From the NCBI GenBank assembly GCA_964035545.1, contig CAXIUT010000183.1, positions 744,001 through 808,000 of the forward strand: 64,000 nucleotides of DNA, read 5' to 3'. This document shows positions 1 through 14,427 of this stretch, piece after piece; the first letter of the stretch is position 1, and each line of letters starts with the position of its first letter. The notes under the pieces were generated by a model. The model made no database searches. It had not been told where the DNA came from and saw nothing but the letters and a program-made list of their open reading frames with translations. A program made the translations under genes and the position numbers. The DNA comes from Bugula neritina (Eukaryota > Bryozoa > Gymnolaemata > Cheilostomatida > Bugulidae).

Positions 1-1324
1 AAATACTGAAACATACTGAAATATTCTGCGACACATTGCAATATACTGTAACATACTGAAATATGCTGTAGCACACTGAAATACACTGCAACTCACCGAA
101 ATATATTGCAACATACTGAAATACACAGTAACATATTGAAACATACTGCAACATACTGCAACATACTGAAATACACTGTAACATACTGAAAGACACTGCA
201 AAATACTACAACATATTGAAATACACTGCAACACATTGAAGTATACTGCAACATACCTAAATATACGGTAATATACTGAAATATACTGTAACACATTGAA
301 AAATACTGCAACATACTGAATTATACTGCAAGATACTGCAACATACTGAAATACACTATAACATACTGAAACACACTGCAACATACTGCATTATACTGAC
401 ATACACTGGAACATATTGAAATACACTACAACATCCTACAACATGCTGAAATACACAGTAACATATTGAAGTACACCACAACACCTTGAAATATACTGCA
501 ACATACCGAAATATATGGTAAACTACTGAAATATACTGTAACACATTGAAAAATACTGCAACATACTGAAATATACTGCGACACATTGCAATATACTGTA
601 ACATACTGAAATATGCTCTAGCACACTGAAATACACTGCAACTCACTGAAATATACTGCAACATACTGAAGTACACTGCAACACATTGAAATATACTGCA
701 ATATACCAAAATATATGGTAAACTACTGAAATATACTTTAACCCATTGAAAAATACTGCAACATACTGAAGTATACTGTAACGCACTGAAATATACTGCA
801 ACATACTGAAATACACTGCAACTCACTGAAATATACTGCACCATATTGAAATACACTGCAACATCCTACAACATGCTGAAATACACTGTAACATATTGAA
901 ATACACTGCAACACATTGAAATATACTGCAACATACCGAAATATATGGTAAACTACTGAAATATACTGTAACACATTGCAAAATACTGCAACATACTGAA
1001 ATATACTGCGACACATTGCAATATACTGTAACATACTGAAATATGCTCTAGCACACTGAAATACACTGCAACTCACTGAAACATACTGCAACATACTGAA
1101 ATACACTGCAACACATTGAAATATACCGCAACATACCAAAATATATGGTAAACTACTGAGATATACTTTAACACATTGGAAAATACTGCAACATACTGAA
1201 ATATACTGTAACACACTGAAATATACTGCAACATACTGAAATACACTGTAACATACTGAAATAAACTGCACCATACTGAACTACACTGCTACATACTGAA
1301 ACATAATTCAACATACTGCAACGT
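1..1324. repeat. Domain A segment, copy of 9,203-10,476
   Basis: Bases 1 to about 1,274 align with 9,203-10,476 at a constant offset of 9,202. A handful of substitutions are visible, for example base 58 (ATATGCTG against TTATGCTG) and 781 (GCGCACTG-like against CACACTG). The same segment recurs at about 12,132 and 20,346, so the window begins inside a unit with at least four copies. The array must continue to the left. Confidence 0.85.
511..1150. repeat. Example run of GGTAA variant boxes at 200-230-bp spacing
   Basis: ATATATGGTA boxes start at 511, 711, 941 and 1,141, and a related ATATACGGTA box lies at 261 and 1,371. They sit in a monomer of the type ACCGAAATATATGG or ACCAAAATATATGG followed by TAAACTACTG. 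The same kind of box recurs through the whole window, mostly every 200-250 bp, and defines a higher-order period of 20-25 ten-mers. The function is unknown; calling it a protein-binding site would be inference. Confidence 0.75.
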
Positions 1325-2378
1325 ACTGAAATACACTGCAACACATTGAAATATACTCCAACATACCTAAATATACGGTAATATACCGAAAAACACTGTA
1401 ACACATTGAAAAATACTGAAACATACTGAAATATACTGCGACACCTTGCAATATACTGTAACATACTGAAATATGCTGTAGCACACTGAAATACACTGCA
1501 ACTCACTGAAACATACTGCAACATACTGAAATACACATTAACATATTGAAACATACTGCAACATACTGCAACATATTGAAATACACTGTAACATACTGAA
1601 ATACACTGCAAAACACTACAACATATTGAAATACACTGCAACACATTGAAATATACTGCAACATACCTAAATATACGGTAATATACTGAAATATACTGTA
1701 ACATACTGAAATATGCTCTAGCACACTGAAATACACTGCAACCCACTGAAATATACTGAAACATGCTGAATTATACTGCAAGATACTGCAACATACAGAA
1801 ATACACTGTAACATACTGAAACACACTGCAACATACTGCATTATACTGACACACTGGAACATATTGAAATACACTGCAACATCCTACAACATGCTGAAAT
1901 ACACAGTAACATATTGAAGTACACTACAACACCTTGAAATATACTGCAACATACCGAAATATATGGTAAACCACTGAAATATACTGTAACACATTGAAAA
2001 ATACTGCAACATACTGAAATATACTGCGACACATTGCAATATACTGTAACATACTGAAATATGCTCTAGCACACTGAAATACACTGCAACTCACTGAAAT
2101 ATACTGCAACAAACTGAAATACACTGCAACACATTGAAATATACTGCAACATACCAAAATATATGGTAAACTACTGAAATATACTTTAACCCATTGAAAA
2201 ATACTCCAACATACTGAAATATACTGTAACACACTGAAATATACTGCAACATACTGAAATACACTGCAAAATACTGAAATAAACTGCAACATACTGAAAT
2301 ACACTGCAACATCCTACAACATACTGATATACACTGTAACATATTGAAATACACTGCAACACATTGAAATATACTGCA
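1325..2378. repeat. Domain A segment, copy of 26,545-27,598
   Basis: This segment aligns with 26,545-27,598 at an offset of 25,220, including the shared 2-base deletion variant at 1,850 / 27,070. The match stops at 2,379 / 27,599, where this copy continues ATACTGCATTGTACCT and the other continues ATACTGCAACATACCG. It is a long-range dispersed copy rather than an adjacent duplication. Confidence 0.8.
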
Positions 2379-3740
2379 TTGTACCTAAATATACGGTAAT
2401 ATACTGAAATATACTGTAACACATTGCAAAATACTGCAAGATACTGAAATATACTGTGACACATTGCAATATACTGTAACATACTGAAATATGCTATAGC
2501 ACACTGAAATACACTGCAACTCACTGAAACATACTGCAACATATTGAAATACACTGCAACATCCTACAACATGCTGAAATACACTGTAACATATTGAAAT
2601 ACACGGCAACACGTTGAAATATACTGCAACATACCGAGATATATGGTAAACTACTGAAATATACTGTAACACATTGCAAAATACTGCAACATACTGAAAT
2701 ATACTGCGACACATTGCAAAATACTGCAACATACTGAAATAGACTGCGACACATTGCAGTATACTGTACCATACTGAAATATGCTCTAGCACACTGAAAT
2801 ACACTGCAGCTCACTGAAATATATAGGAACATATTGAAATACACTGCAACACATTGAAATATACTGCAACATACCAAAATATATGGTAAACTACTGAAAT
2901 ATACTTTAACACATTGAAAAATACTGCAACATACTGAAATATACTGTAACACACTGAAATATACTGCAACATACTGAAATACACTGTAACATACTGAAAT
3001 AAACTGCAACATACTGAAGTACACTAGAACATCCTACAACATACTGAAATACACTGTTACATAATGTAATACACTGCAACACATCGAATTATACTGCATT
3101 GTACCTAAATATACGGTAATATACTGAAATATACTGTAACACATTGAAAAATACTGCAACATACTGAAATACACTGCAACACACTGAAATACTTCGCAAA
3201 ATACTACAACTTACTGAAATACACTGCAACACATTGAAATATACTGCAACCTACGGAAATATATGGTAAACTACTGAAATATACTGTAACACATTGAAAA
3301 ATGCTGCAACATACTGAAATATACTCTGACACAATGCAATATTCTGTTACATACTGAGATATGCCGTAGCACACTGATATACACTGCAACTCACTGAAAT
3401 ATACTGCAACATACTGAAATACACTGTAATGTCCTACAACATACTGAAATACATAGTAAGATATTGAAATACACTGCAACACATTGAAATATACTGCAAC
3501 ATACTGAAATAGACTGCAACATCCTACAACATACTGAAATACACTGCAACATATTGAAAGACACTGCAAGACATTGAAATATACTGCAACATACCAAAAT
3601 ACATGGTAAACTACTGAAATATACATTAACACATTGAAAAATACTGCAACATACTGAAATATACTGTAACACACTGAAATATACTGCAACATACTGAAAT
3701 ACACTGTAACATACTGAAATAAACTGCATTATACTGAGTT
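2379..3740. repeat. Domain A mosaic satellite, no gene
   Basis: This is ordinary variant monomer sequence that I could not assign to one long duplicated unit. It contains the source-like segment 3,240-3,509, which has a diverged relative at 30,853-31,122 sharing the rare ATACTCTGACACAATGCA monomer and a following ATTCTGTTAC. No unique sequence is seen. Confidence 0.7.
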
Positions 3741-6317
3741 ACACTGCTACATACTGAAATATAATTCAACATACTGCAACGTACTGAAACACACTGTAAC
3801 ATATTGAAATACACTGCAACATACTACAAAACATTGAAATACACTGCAACACATTGAAACATACTGCAACATACCGATATATATGGTAAACTATTGAAAT
3901 ATACTGTAACACATTGAAAGATACTGAAACTTACTGAAATATACTGCGACACATTGCAATATACTGTAACATACTGAAATATCCTGTAGCACACTGAAAT
4001 ACACTGCAACTCACTGAAATATACTGCAATATACTGAAATACACTGCAACATCCTACAACCTACTGAAATACACTGCAACATATTGAAATACACTGTAAC
4101 ATATTGAAACATACTGCAACAAACTGCAACATATTGAAATACACTGCAACACTATAATACACTGCAAAATACTACAACATACTGAAATACACTGTCACAT
4201 ATTGAAACATACCGCAACATACTGCAACATACTGAAATACACTGCAAAAATTTACAACATATTGAAATACACTGCAACACATTGAAATATACTCCAACAT
4301 ACCTAAATATACGGTAATATACTGAAATACAATGCAACACATTGAAATATACTGCAACATACCGAAATATATGGTAAACTATTGAAATATACTGTAACAC
4401 ATTGAAAAATACTGAAACATACTAAAATATACTGCGACACATTGCAATATACTGTAACATACTGAAATATCTTGTAGCACACTGAAATACACTGCAACTC
4501 ACTGAAATATACTGCAATATACTGAAATACACTGCAACATATTGAAATACACTGCAACACATTGAAATATACCGCAACATACCGAAATATATGGTAAACT
4601 ATTGAAATATACTGTAACACATTGAAAAATACTGAAACATACTGAAATATTCTGCGACACATTGCAATATACTGTAACATACTGAAAGATGCTGTAGCAC
4701 ACTGAAATACACTGCAACTCACTGAAATATACTGCAATATACTGAAATACACTGCAACATCCTACAACATACTGAAATACACTGCAACATATTGAAAGAC
4801 ACTGCAACACATTGAAATATACTGCAACATACCGGAATATATGGTAAACTACTGAAATATACTGTAACACATTGAAAAATACTGCAACATACTGAAATAT
4901 ACTGCGACACATTGCAATATACCGCAACATACTGAAATACACTGTAACATACTGAAATATACTGCAACATACTGAAATACACTGCTACATACTGAAATAT
5001 ACTGCAACATACTGCAACATACTGAAATACACTGTAACATACTGAAATACACTGCAAAATACTACAACATATTGAAATACACTGCAACACATTGAAGTAT
5101 ACTGCAACATACCTAAATATACGGTAATATACTGAAATATACTGTAACACATTGAAAAATACTGCAACATACTGAATTATACTGCAAGATACTGCAACAT
5201 ACAGAAATACACTGTAACATACTGAAACACACTGTAACATACTGCATTATACTTACATACACTGGAACATATTGAAATACACTGCAACATCCTACAACAT
5301 GCTGAAATGCACAGTAACATATTGAAGTACACTACAACTCCTTGAAATATACTGCAACATACCGAAATATATGGTAAACTACTGAAATATACTGTAACAC
5401 ATTGAAAAATACTGCAACATACTGAAATATACTGCGACACATTGCAATATACTGTAACATACTGAAATATGCTCTAGCACACTGAAATACACTGCAACTT
5501 ACTGAAATATACTGCAACATACTGAAATACACTGCAACACATTGAAATATACTGCAACATACCAAAAGATATGGTAAACTACTGAAATATACTTTAACCC
5601 ATTGAAAATACTGCAACATACTGAATTATACTGTAACACACTGAAATATACTGCAACATACTGAAATACACTGTAACATACTAAAATAAACTGCAACATA
5701 CTGAAATACACTGCAACATCCTACAACATACTGATATACACTGTAACATATTGAAATACACTGCAACAACATGAAATATACTGCATTGTACCTAAATATA
5801 CGGTAATATACTGAAATATACTGTAACACATTACAAAATACTGCAAGATAATGAAATATATTGCGACACATTGCAATATACTATAACATACTGAAATATG
5901 CTATAGCACACTGAAATACACTGCAACTCACTGAAATATACTGCAACATATTGAAATACACTGCAACATCCTACAACATGCTGAAATACACTGTAACATA
6001 TTGAAATACACTGCAACACATTGAATTATACTGCAACATACCGAGATATATGGTAAACTACTGAAATATACTGTAACACATTGCAAAATACTGCAACATA
6101 CTGAAATATACTGCGACACATTGCGATATACTGTAACATACTGAAATATGCTCTAGCACACTGAAATACACTGCAACTCACTGAAACATACTGCAACATA
6201 CTGAAATACACTGCAACACATTGAAATATACCGCAACATACCAAAATATATGGTAAACTACTGAAATATACTTTAACACATTGAAAAATACCGCAACATA
6301 CTGAAATATACTGTAAC
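3741..6317. repeat. 2,577-bp tandem duplication, copy 1
   Basis: This unit is repeated immediately downstream at an offset of exactly 2,577, starting at ACACTGCTACATACTG. It holds one 2-base loss (about 4,152) and one 1-base loss (about 5,610), so its length is 2,580 less 3, or 258 ten-mers. By eye I see only two substitutions against copy 2 (near 3,914 and 5,309), so the duplication looks very recent. Confidence 0.93.
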
Positions 6318-8894
6318 ACACTGCTACATACTGAAATATAATTCAACATACTGCAACGTACTGAAACACACTGTAACATATTGAAATACACTGCAACATA
6401 CTACAAAACATTGAAATACACTGCAACACATTGAAACATACTGCAACATACCGATATATATGGTAAACTATTGAAATATACTGTAACACATCGAAAGATA
6501 CTGAAACTTACTGAAATATACTGCGACACATTGCAATATACTGTAACATACTGAAATATCCTGTAGCACACTGAAATACACTGCAACTCACTGAAATATA
6601 CTGCAATATACTGAAATACACTGCAACATCCTACAACCTACTGAAATACACTGCAACATATTGAAATACACTGTAACATATTGAAACATACTGCAACAAA
6701 CTGCAACATATTGAAATACACTGCAACACTATAATACACTGCAAAATACTACAACATACTGAAATACACTGTCACATATTGAAACATACCGCAACATACT
6801 GCAACATACTGAAATACACTGCAAAAATTTACAACATATTGAAATACACTGCAACACATTGAAATATACTCCAACATACCTAAATATACGGTAATATACT
6901 GAAATACAATGCAACACATTGAAATATACTGCAACATACCGAAATATATGGTAAACTATTGAAATATACTGTAACACATTGAAAAATACTGAAACATACT
7001 AAAATATACTGCGACACATTGCAATATACTGTAACATACTGAAATATCTTGTAGCACACTGAAATACACTGCAACTCACTGAAATATACTGCAATATACT
7101 GAAATACACTGCAACATATTGAAATACACTGCAACACATTGAAATATACCGCAACATACCGAAATATATGGTAAACTATTGAAATATACTGTAACACATT
7201 GAAAAATACTGAAACATACTGAAATATTCTGCGACACATTGCAATATACTGTAACATACTGAAAGATGCTGTAGCACACTGAAATACACTGCAACTCACT
7301 GAAATATACTGCAATATACTGAAATACACTGCAACATCCTACAACATACTGAAATACACTGCAACATATTGAAAGACACTGCAACACATTGAAATATACT
7401 GCAACATACCGGAATATATGGTAAACTACTGAAATATACTGTAACACATTGAAAAATACTGCAACATACTGAAATATACTGCGACACATTGCAATATACC
7501 GCAACATACTGAAATACACTGTAACATACTGAAATATACTGCAACATACTGAAATACACTGCTACATACTGAAATATACTGCAACATACTGCAACATACT
7601 GAAATACACTGTAACATACTGAAATACACTGCAAAATACTACAACATATTGAAATACACTGCAACACATTGAAGTATACTGCAACATACCTAAATATACG
7701 GTAATATACTGAAATATACTGTAACACATTGAAAAATACTGCAACATACTGAATTATACTGCAAGATACTGCAACATACAGAAATACACTGTAACATACT
7801 GAAACACACTGTAACATACTGCATTATACTTACATACACTGGAACATATTGAAATACACTGCAACATCCTACAACATGCTGAAATACACAGTAACATATT
7901 GAAGTACACTACAACTCCTTGAAATATACTGCAACATACCGAAATATATGGTAAACTACTGAAATATACTGTAACACATTGAAAAATACTGCAACATACT
8001 GAAATATACTGCGACACATTGCAATATACTGTAACATACTGAAATATGCTCTAGCACACTGAAATACACTGCAACTTACTGAAATATACTGCAACATACT
8101 GAAATACACTGCAACACATTGAAATATACTGCAACATACCAAAAGATATGGTAAACTACTGAAATATACTTTAACCCATTGAAAATACTGCAACATACTG
8201 AATTATACTGTAACACACTGAAATATACTGCAACATACTGAAATACACTGTAACATACTAAAATAAACTGCAACATACTGAAATACACTGCAACATCCTA
8301 CAACATACTGATATACACTGTAACATATTGAAATACACTGCAACAACATGAAATATACTGCATTGTACCTAAATATACGGTAATATACTGAAATATACTG
8401 TAACACATTACAAAATACTGCAAGATAATGAAATATATTGCGACACATTGCAATATACTATAACATACTGAAATATGCTATAGCACACTGAAATACACTG
8501 CAACTCACTGAAATATACTGCAACATATTGAAATACACTGCAACATCCTACAACATGCTGAAATACACTGTAACATATTGAAATACACTGCAACACATTG
8601 AATTATACTGCAACATACCGAGATATATGGTAAACTACTGAAATATACTGTAACACATTGCAAAATACTGCAACATACTGAAATATACTGCGACACATTG
8701 CGATATACTGTAACATACTGAAATATGCTCTAGCACACTGAAATACACTGCAACTCACTGAAACATACTGCAACATACTGAAATACACTGCAACACATTG
8801 AAATATACCGCAACATACCAAAATATATGGTAAACTACTGAAATATACTTTAACACATTGAAAAATACCGCAACATACTGAAATATACTGTAAC
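6318..8894. repeat. 2,577-bp tandem duplication, copy 2
   Basis: This is a near-perfect copy of 3,741-6,317, carrying the same phase-breaking losses at about 6,737 and 8,185. The match ends just after 8,900, where copy 2 continues with AAATGTACTG in place of the CTGCTACATA that starts a new unit. Its right part also belongs to the 2,929-bp tandem unit, so the two duplications are nested or successive. Confidence 0.93.
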
Positions 8895-10528
8895 ACACTG
8901 AAATGTACTGCAACATACTGAAATACACTGTAACATACTGAAATACACTGCAACAAACTACAACATTTTGAAATACACTGCAACACATTGAAATATACTG
9001 CAACATACCTAAATATACGGTATGATACCAAAAAAAACTGTAACAGATTGAAAAATTTGGCAACATACTGAAACACACTGCAACACACTGAAATACACTG
9101 CAACAAACTACAACATATTGAAATACACTGCAACGCATTGAAGTATACTCCAGCATACCTAAATATACGGTAATATACCGAAAAACACTGTAACACATGG
9201 AAAAATACTGAAACATACTGAAATATTCTGCGACACATTGCAATATACTGTAACATACTGAATTATGCTGTAGCACACTGAAATACACTGCAACTCACCG
9301 AAATATATTGCAACATACTGAAATACACAGTAACATATTGAAACATACTGCAACATACTGCAACATACTGAAATACACTGTAACATACTGAAAGACACTG
9401 CAAAATACTACAACATATTGAAATACACTGCAACACATTGAAGTATACTGCAACATACCTAAATATACGGTAATATACTGAAATATACTGTAACACATTG
9501 AAAAATACTGCAACATACTGAATTATACTGCAATATACTGCAACATACTGAAATACACTGTAACATACTGAAACACACTGCAACATACTGCATTATATTG
9601 ACATACACTGGAACATATTGAAATACACTACAACATCCTACAACATGCTGAAATACACAGTAACATATTGAAGTACACCACAACACCTTGAAATATACTG
9701 CAACATACCGAAATATATGGTAAACTACTGAAATATACTGTAACACATTGAAAAATACTGCAACATACTGAAATATACTGCGACACATTGCAATATACTG
9801 TAACATACTGAAATATGCTCTAGCACACTGAAATACACTGCAACTCACTGAAATATACTGCAACATACTGAAGTACACTGCAACACATTGAAATATACTG
9901 CAACATACCAAAATATATGGTAAACTACTGAAATATACTTTAACCCATTGAAAAATACTGCAACATACTGAAGTATACTGTAACACACTGAAATATACTG
10001 CAACATACTGAAATACACTGCAACTCACTGAAATATACTGCACCATATTGAAATACACTGCAACATCCTACAACATGCTGAAATACACTGTAACATATTG
10101 AAATACACTGCAACACATTGAAATATACTGCAACATACCGAAATATATGGTAAACTACTGAAATATACTGTAACACATTGCAAAATACTGCAACATACCG
10201 AAATATACTGCGACACATTGCAATATACTGTAACATACTGAAATATGCTCTAGCACACTGAAATACACTGCAACTCACTGAAACATACTGCAACATACTG
10301 AAATACACTGCAACACATTGAAATATACCGCAACATACCAAAATATATGGTAAACTACTGAAATATACTTTAACACATTGGAAAATACTGCAACATACTG
10401 AAATATACTGTAACACACTGAAATATACTGCAACATACTGAAATACACTGTAACATACTGAAATAAACTGCACCATACTGAACTACACTGCTACATACTG
10501 AAACATAATTCAACATACTGCAACGTAC
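7600..10528. repeat. 2,929-bp tandem duplication, copy 1
   Basis: The sequence from about 7,600 recurs at an offset of 2,929. Anchors are 7,754/10,683, 8,505/11,434 and 9,295/12,224. The period is 2,930 less one base, explained by the single-base loss inside each unit (8,185 and 11,118). Its left part overlaps the second 2,577-bp copy. Edges are good to within some tens of bases. Confidence 0.85.
9021..9060. repeat. A8-tract variant monomer, copy 1
   Basis: This pair of monomers has a run of eight A (9,030-9,037) followed at about two helical turns by AAAAATTTGG. It replaces the usual variant box TACGGTAATATACTG with TACGGTATGATACC. It is the most A-tract-rich element in the array. Confidence 0.85.
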
Positions 10529-13457
10529 TGAAATACACTGTAACATACTGAAATACACTGCAACATACTACAACATATTGAAATACACTGCAACACATTG
10601 AAGTATACTGCAACATACCTAAATATACGGTAATATACTGAAATATACTGTAACACATTGAAAAATACTGCAACATACTGAATTATACTGCAAGATACTG
10701 CAACATACAGAAATACACTGTAACATACTGAAACACACTGTAACATACTGCATTATACTTACATACACTGGAACATATTGAAATACACTGCAACATCCTA
10801 CAACATGCTGAAATACACAGTAACATATTGAAGTACACTACAACTCCTTGAAATATACTGCAACATACCGAAATATATGGTAAACTACTGAAATATACTG
10901 TAACACATTGAAAAATACTGCAACATACTGAAATATACTGCGACACGTTGCAAAATACTGTAACATACTGAAATATGCTCTAGCACACTGAAATACACTG
11001 CAACTTACTGAAATATACTGCAACATACTGAAATACACTGCAACACATTGAAATATACTGCAACATACCAAAAGATATGGTAAACTACTGAAATATACTT
11101 TAACCCATTGAAAATACTGCAACATACTGAATTATACTGTAACACACTGAAATATACTGCAACATACTGAAATACACTGTAACATACTAAAATAAACTGC
11201 AACATACTGAAATACACTGCAACATCCTACAACATACTGATATACACTGTAACATATTGAAATACACTGCAACAACATGAACTATACTGCATTGTACCTA
11301 AATATACGGTAATATACTGAAATATACTGTAACACATTACAAAATACTGCAAGATAATGAAATATATTGCGACACATTGCAATATACTATAACATACTGA
11401 AATATGCTATAGCACACTGAAATACACTGCAACTCACTGAAATATACTGCAACATATTGAAATACACTGCAACATCCTACAACATGCTGAAATACACTGT
11501 AACATATTGAAATACACTGCAACACATTGAAATATACTGCAACATACCGAGATATATGGTAAACTACTGAAATATACTGTAACACATTGCAAAATACTGC
11601 AACATACTGAAATATACTGCGACACATTGCGATATACTGTAACATACTGAAATATGCTCTAGCACACTGAAATACACTGCAACTCACTGAAACATACTGC
11701 AACATACTGAAATACACTGCAACACATTGAAATATACCGCAACATACCAAAATATATGGTAAACTACTGAAATATACTTTAACACATTGAAAAATACCGC
11801 AACATACTGAAATATACTGTAACACACTGAAATATACTGCAACATACTGAAATACACTGTAACATACTGAAATACACTGCAACAAACTACAACATTTTGA
11901 AATACACTGCAACACATTGAAATATACTGCAACATACCTAAATATACGGTATGATACCAAAAAAAACTGTAACAGATTGAAAAATTTGGCAACATACTGA
12001 AACACACTGCAACACACTGAAATACACTGCAACAAACTACAACATATTGAAATACACTGCAACGCATTGAAGTATACTCCAGCATACCTAAATATACGGT
12101 AATATACCGAAAAACACTGTAACACATGGAAAAATACTGAAACATACTGAAATATTCTGCGACACATTGCAATATACTGTAACATACTGAATTATGCTGT
12201 AGCACACTGAAATACACTGCAACTCACCGAAATATATTGCAACATACTGAAATACACAGTAACATATTGAAACATACTGCAACATACTGCAACATACTGA
12301 AATACACTGTAACATACTGAAAGACACTGCAAAATACTACAACATATTGAAATACACTGCAACACATTGAAGTATACTGCAACATACCTAAATATACGGT
12401 AATATACTGAAATATACTGTAACACATTGAAAAATACTGCAACATACTGAATTATACTGCAATATACTGCAACATACTGAAATACACTGTAACATACTGA
12501 AACACACTGCAACATACTGCATTATATTGACATACACTGGAACATATTGAAATACACTACAACATCCTACAACATGCTGAAATACACAGTAACATATTGA
12601 AGTACACCACAACACCTTGAAATATACTGCAACATACCGAAATATATGGTAAACTACTGAAATATACTGTAACACATTGAAAAATACTGCAACATACTGA
12701 AATATACTGCGACACATTGCAATATACTGTAACATACTGAAATATGCTCTAGCACACTGAAATACACTGCAACTCACTGAAATATACTGCAACATACTGA
12801 AGTACACTGCAACACATTGAAATATACTGCAACATACCAAAATATATGGTAAACTACTGAAATATACTTTAACCCATTGAAAAATACTGCAACATACTGA
12901 AGTATACTGTAACACACTGAAATATACTGCAACATACTGAAATACACTGCAACTCACTGAAATATACTGCACCATATTGAAATACACTGCAACATCCTAC
13001 AACATGCTGAAATACACTGTAACATATTGAAATACACTGCAACACATTGAAATATACTGCAACATACCGAAATATATGGTAAACTACTGAAATATACTGT
13101 AACACATTGCAAAATACTGCAACATACCGAAATATACTGCGAAACATTGCAATATACTGTAACATACTGAAATATGCTCTAGCACACTGAAATACACTGC
13201 AACTCACTGAAACATACTGCAACATACTGAAATACACTGCAACACATTGAAATATACCGCAACATACCAAAATATATGGTAAACTACTGAAATATACTTT
13301 AACACATTGGAAAATACTGCAACATACTGAAATATACTGTAACACACTGAAATATACTGCAACATACTGAAATACACTGTAACATACTGAAATAAACTGC
13401 ACCATACTGAACTACACTGCTACATACTGAAACATAATTCAACATACTGCAAGATAT
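10529..13457. repeat. 2,929-bp tandem duplication, copy 2
   Basis: This copy of the preceding unit runs to about 13,450, where the two sequences diverge (13,451 AAGATATTGA against 10,522 ACGTACTGAA). It contains the second of the six A8-tract elements (11,950-11,989). Its right part lies inside the 8.2-kb unit, which shows that duplications of different sizes overlap. Confidence 0.83.
11950..11989. repeat. A8-tract variant monomer, copy 2
   Basis: Same element as at 9,021, duplicated by the 2,929-bp unit. Confidence 0.85.
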
Positions 13458-14427
13458 TGAAATACACTGTAACATACTGAAATACACTGCAAAACACTAC
13501 AACATATTGAAATACACTGCAACACATTGAAATATACTGCAACATACCTAAATATTAGGTAATATACTGAAATATACTGTAACATACTGAAATATGCTCT
13601 AGCACACTGAAATACACTGCAACTCACTGAAATATACTGCAACATACTGAATTATACTGCAAGATACTGCAACATACAGAAATACACTGTAACATACTGA
13701 AACACACTGCAACATACTGCATTATACTGACACACTGGAACATATTGAAATACACTGCAACATCCTACAACATGCTGAAATACACAGTAACATATTGAAG
13801 TACACTACAACACCTTGAAATATACTGCAACATATCAAAATATATGGTAAACCACTGAAATATACTGTAACACATTGAAAAATACTGCAACATACTGAAA
13901 TATATTGCGACACATTGCAATATACAGTAACATACTGAAATATGCTCTAGCACACTGAAATACACTGCAACTCACTGAAATATACTGCAACAAACTGAAA
14001 TACACTGCAACACATTGAAATATACTGCAACATACCAAAATATATGGTAAACTACTGAAATATACTTTAACCCATTGAAAAATACTGCAACATACTGAAA
14101 TATACTGTAACACACTGAAATATACCGCAACATACTGAAATACACTGTAACATACTAAAATAAACTGCAACATACTGAAATACACTGCAACATCCTACAA
14201 CATACTGATATACACTGTAACATATTGAAATACACTGCAACACATTGAAATATACTGCATTGTACCTAAATATACGGTAATATACTGAAATATACTGTAA
14301 CACATTGCAAAATACTGCAAGATACTGAAATATACTGCGACACATTGCAATATACTGTAACATACTGAAATATGCTATAGCACACTGAAATACACTGCAA
14401 CTCGCTGAAACATACTGCAACATATTG

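Noticed and set aside
9021-9060. Transposon end or poly-A tail of a retroelement at the A8 run
   Set aside because: The A run lies inside a monomer that keeps the 10-bp register on both sides, and no element body or target-site duplication is present.
11337-12185. Longest minus-strand open frames (282 codons, repeated at 19,551-20,399; also 279 codons at 31,538-32,377, 268 at 63,085-63,891 and 262 at 61,545-62,333) as protein genes
   Set aside because: They are read-through of the satellite in frames that all give the same 20-residue repeat. Overlapping frames are open at the same time. Starts and stops fall at random variant monomers. No domain, signal peptide or neighbouring regulatory sequence is visible.
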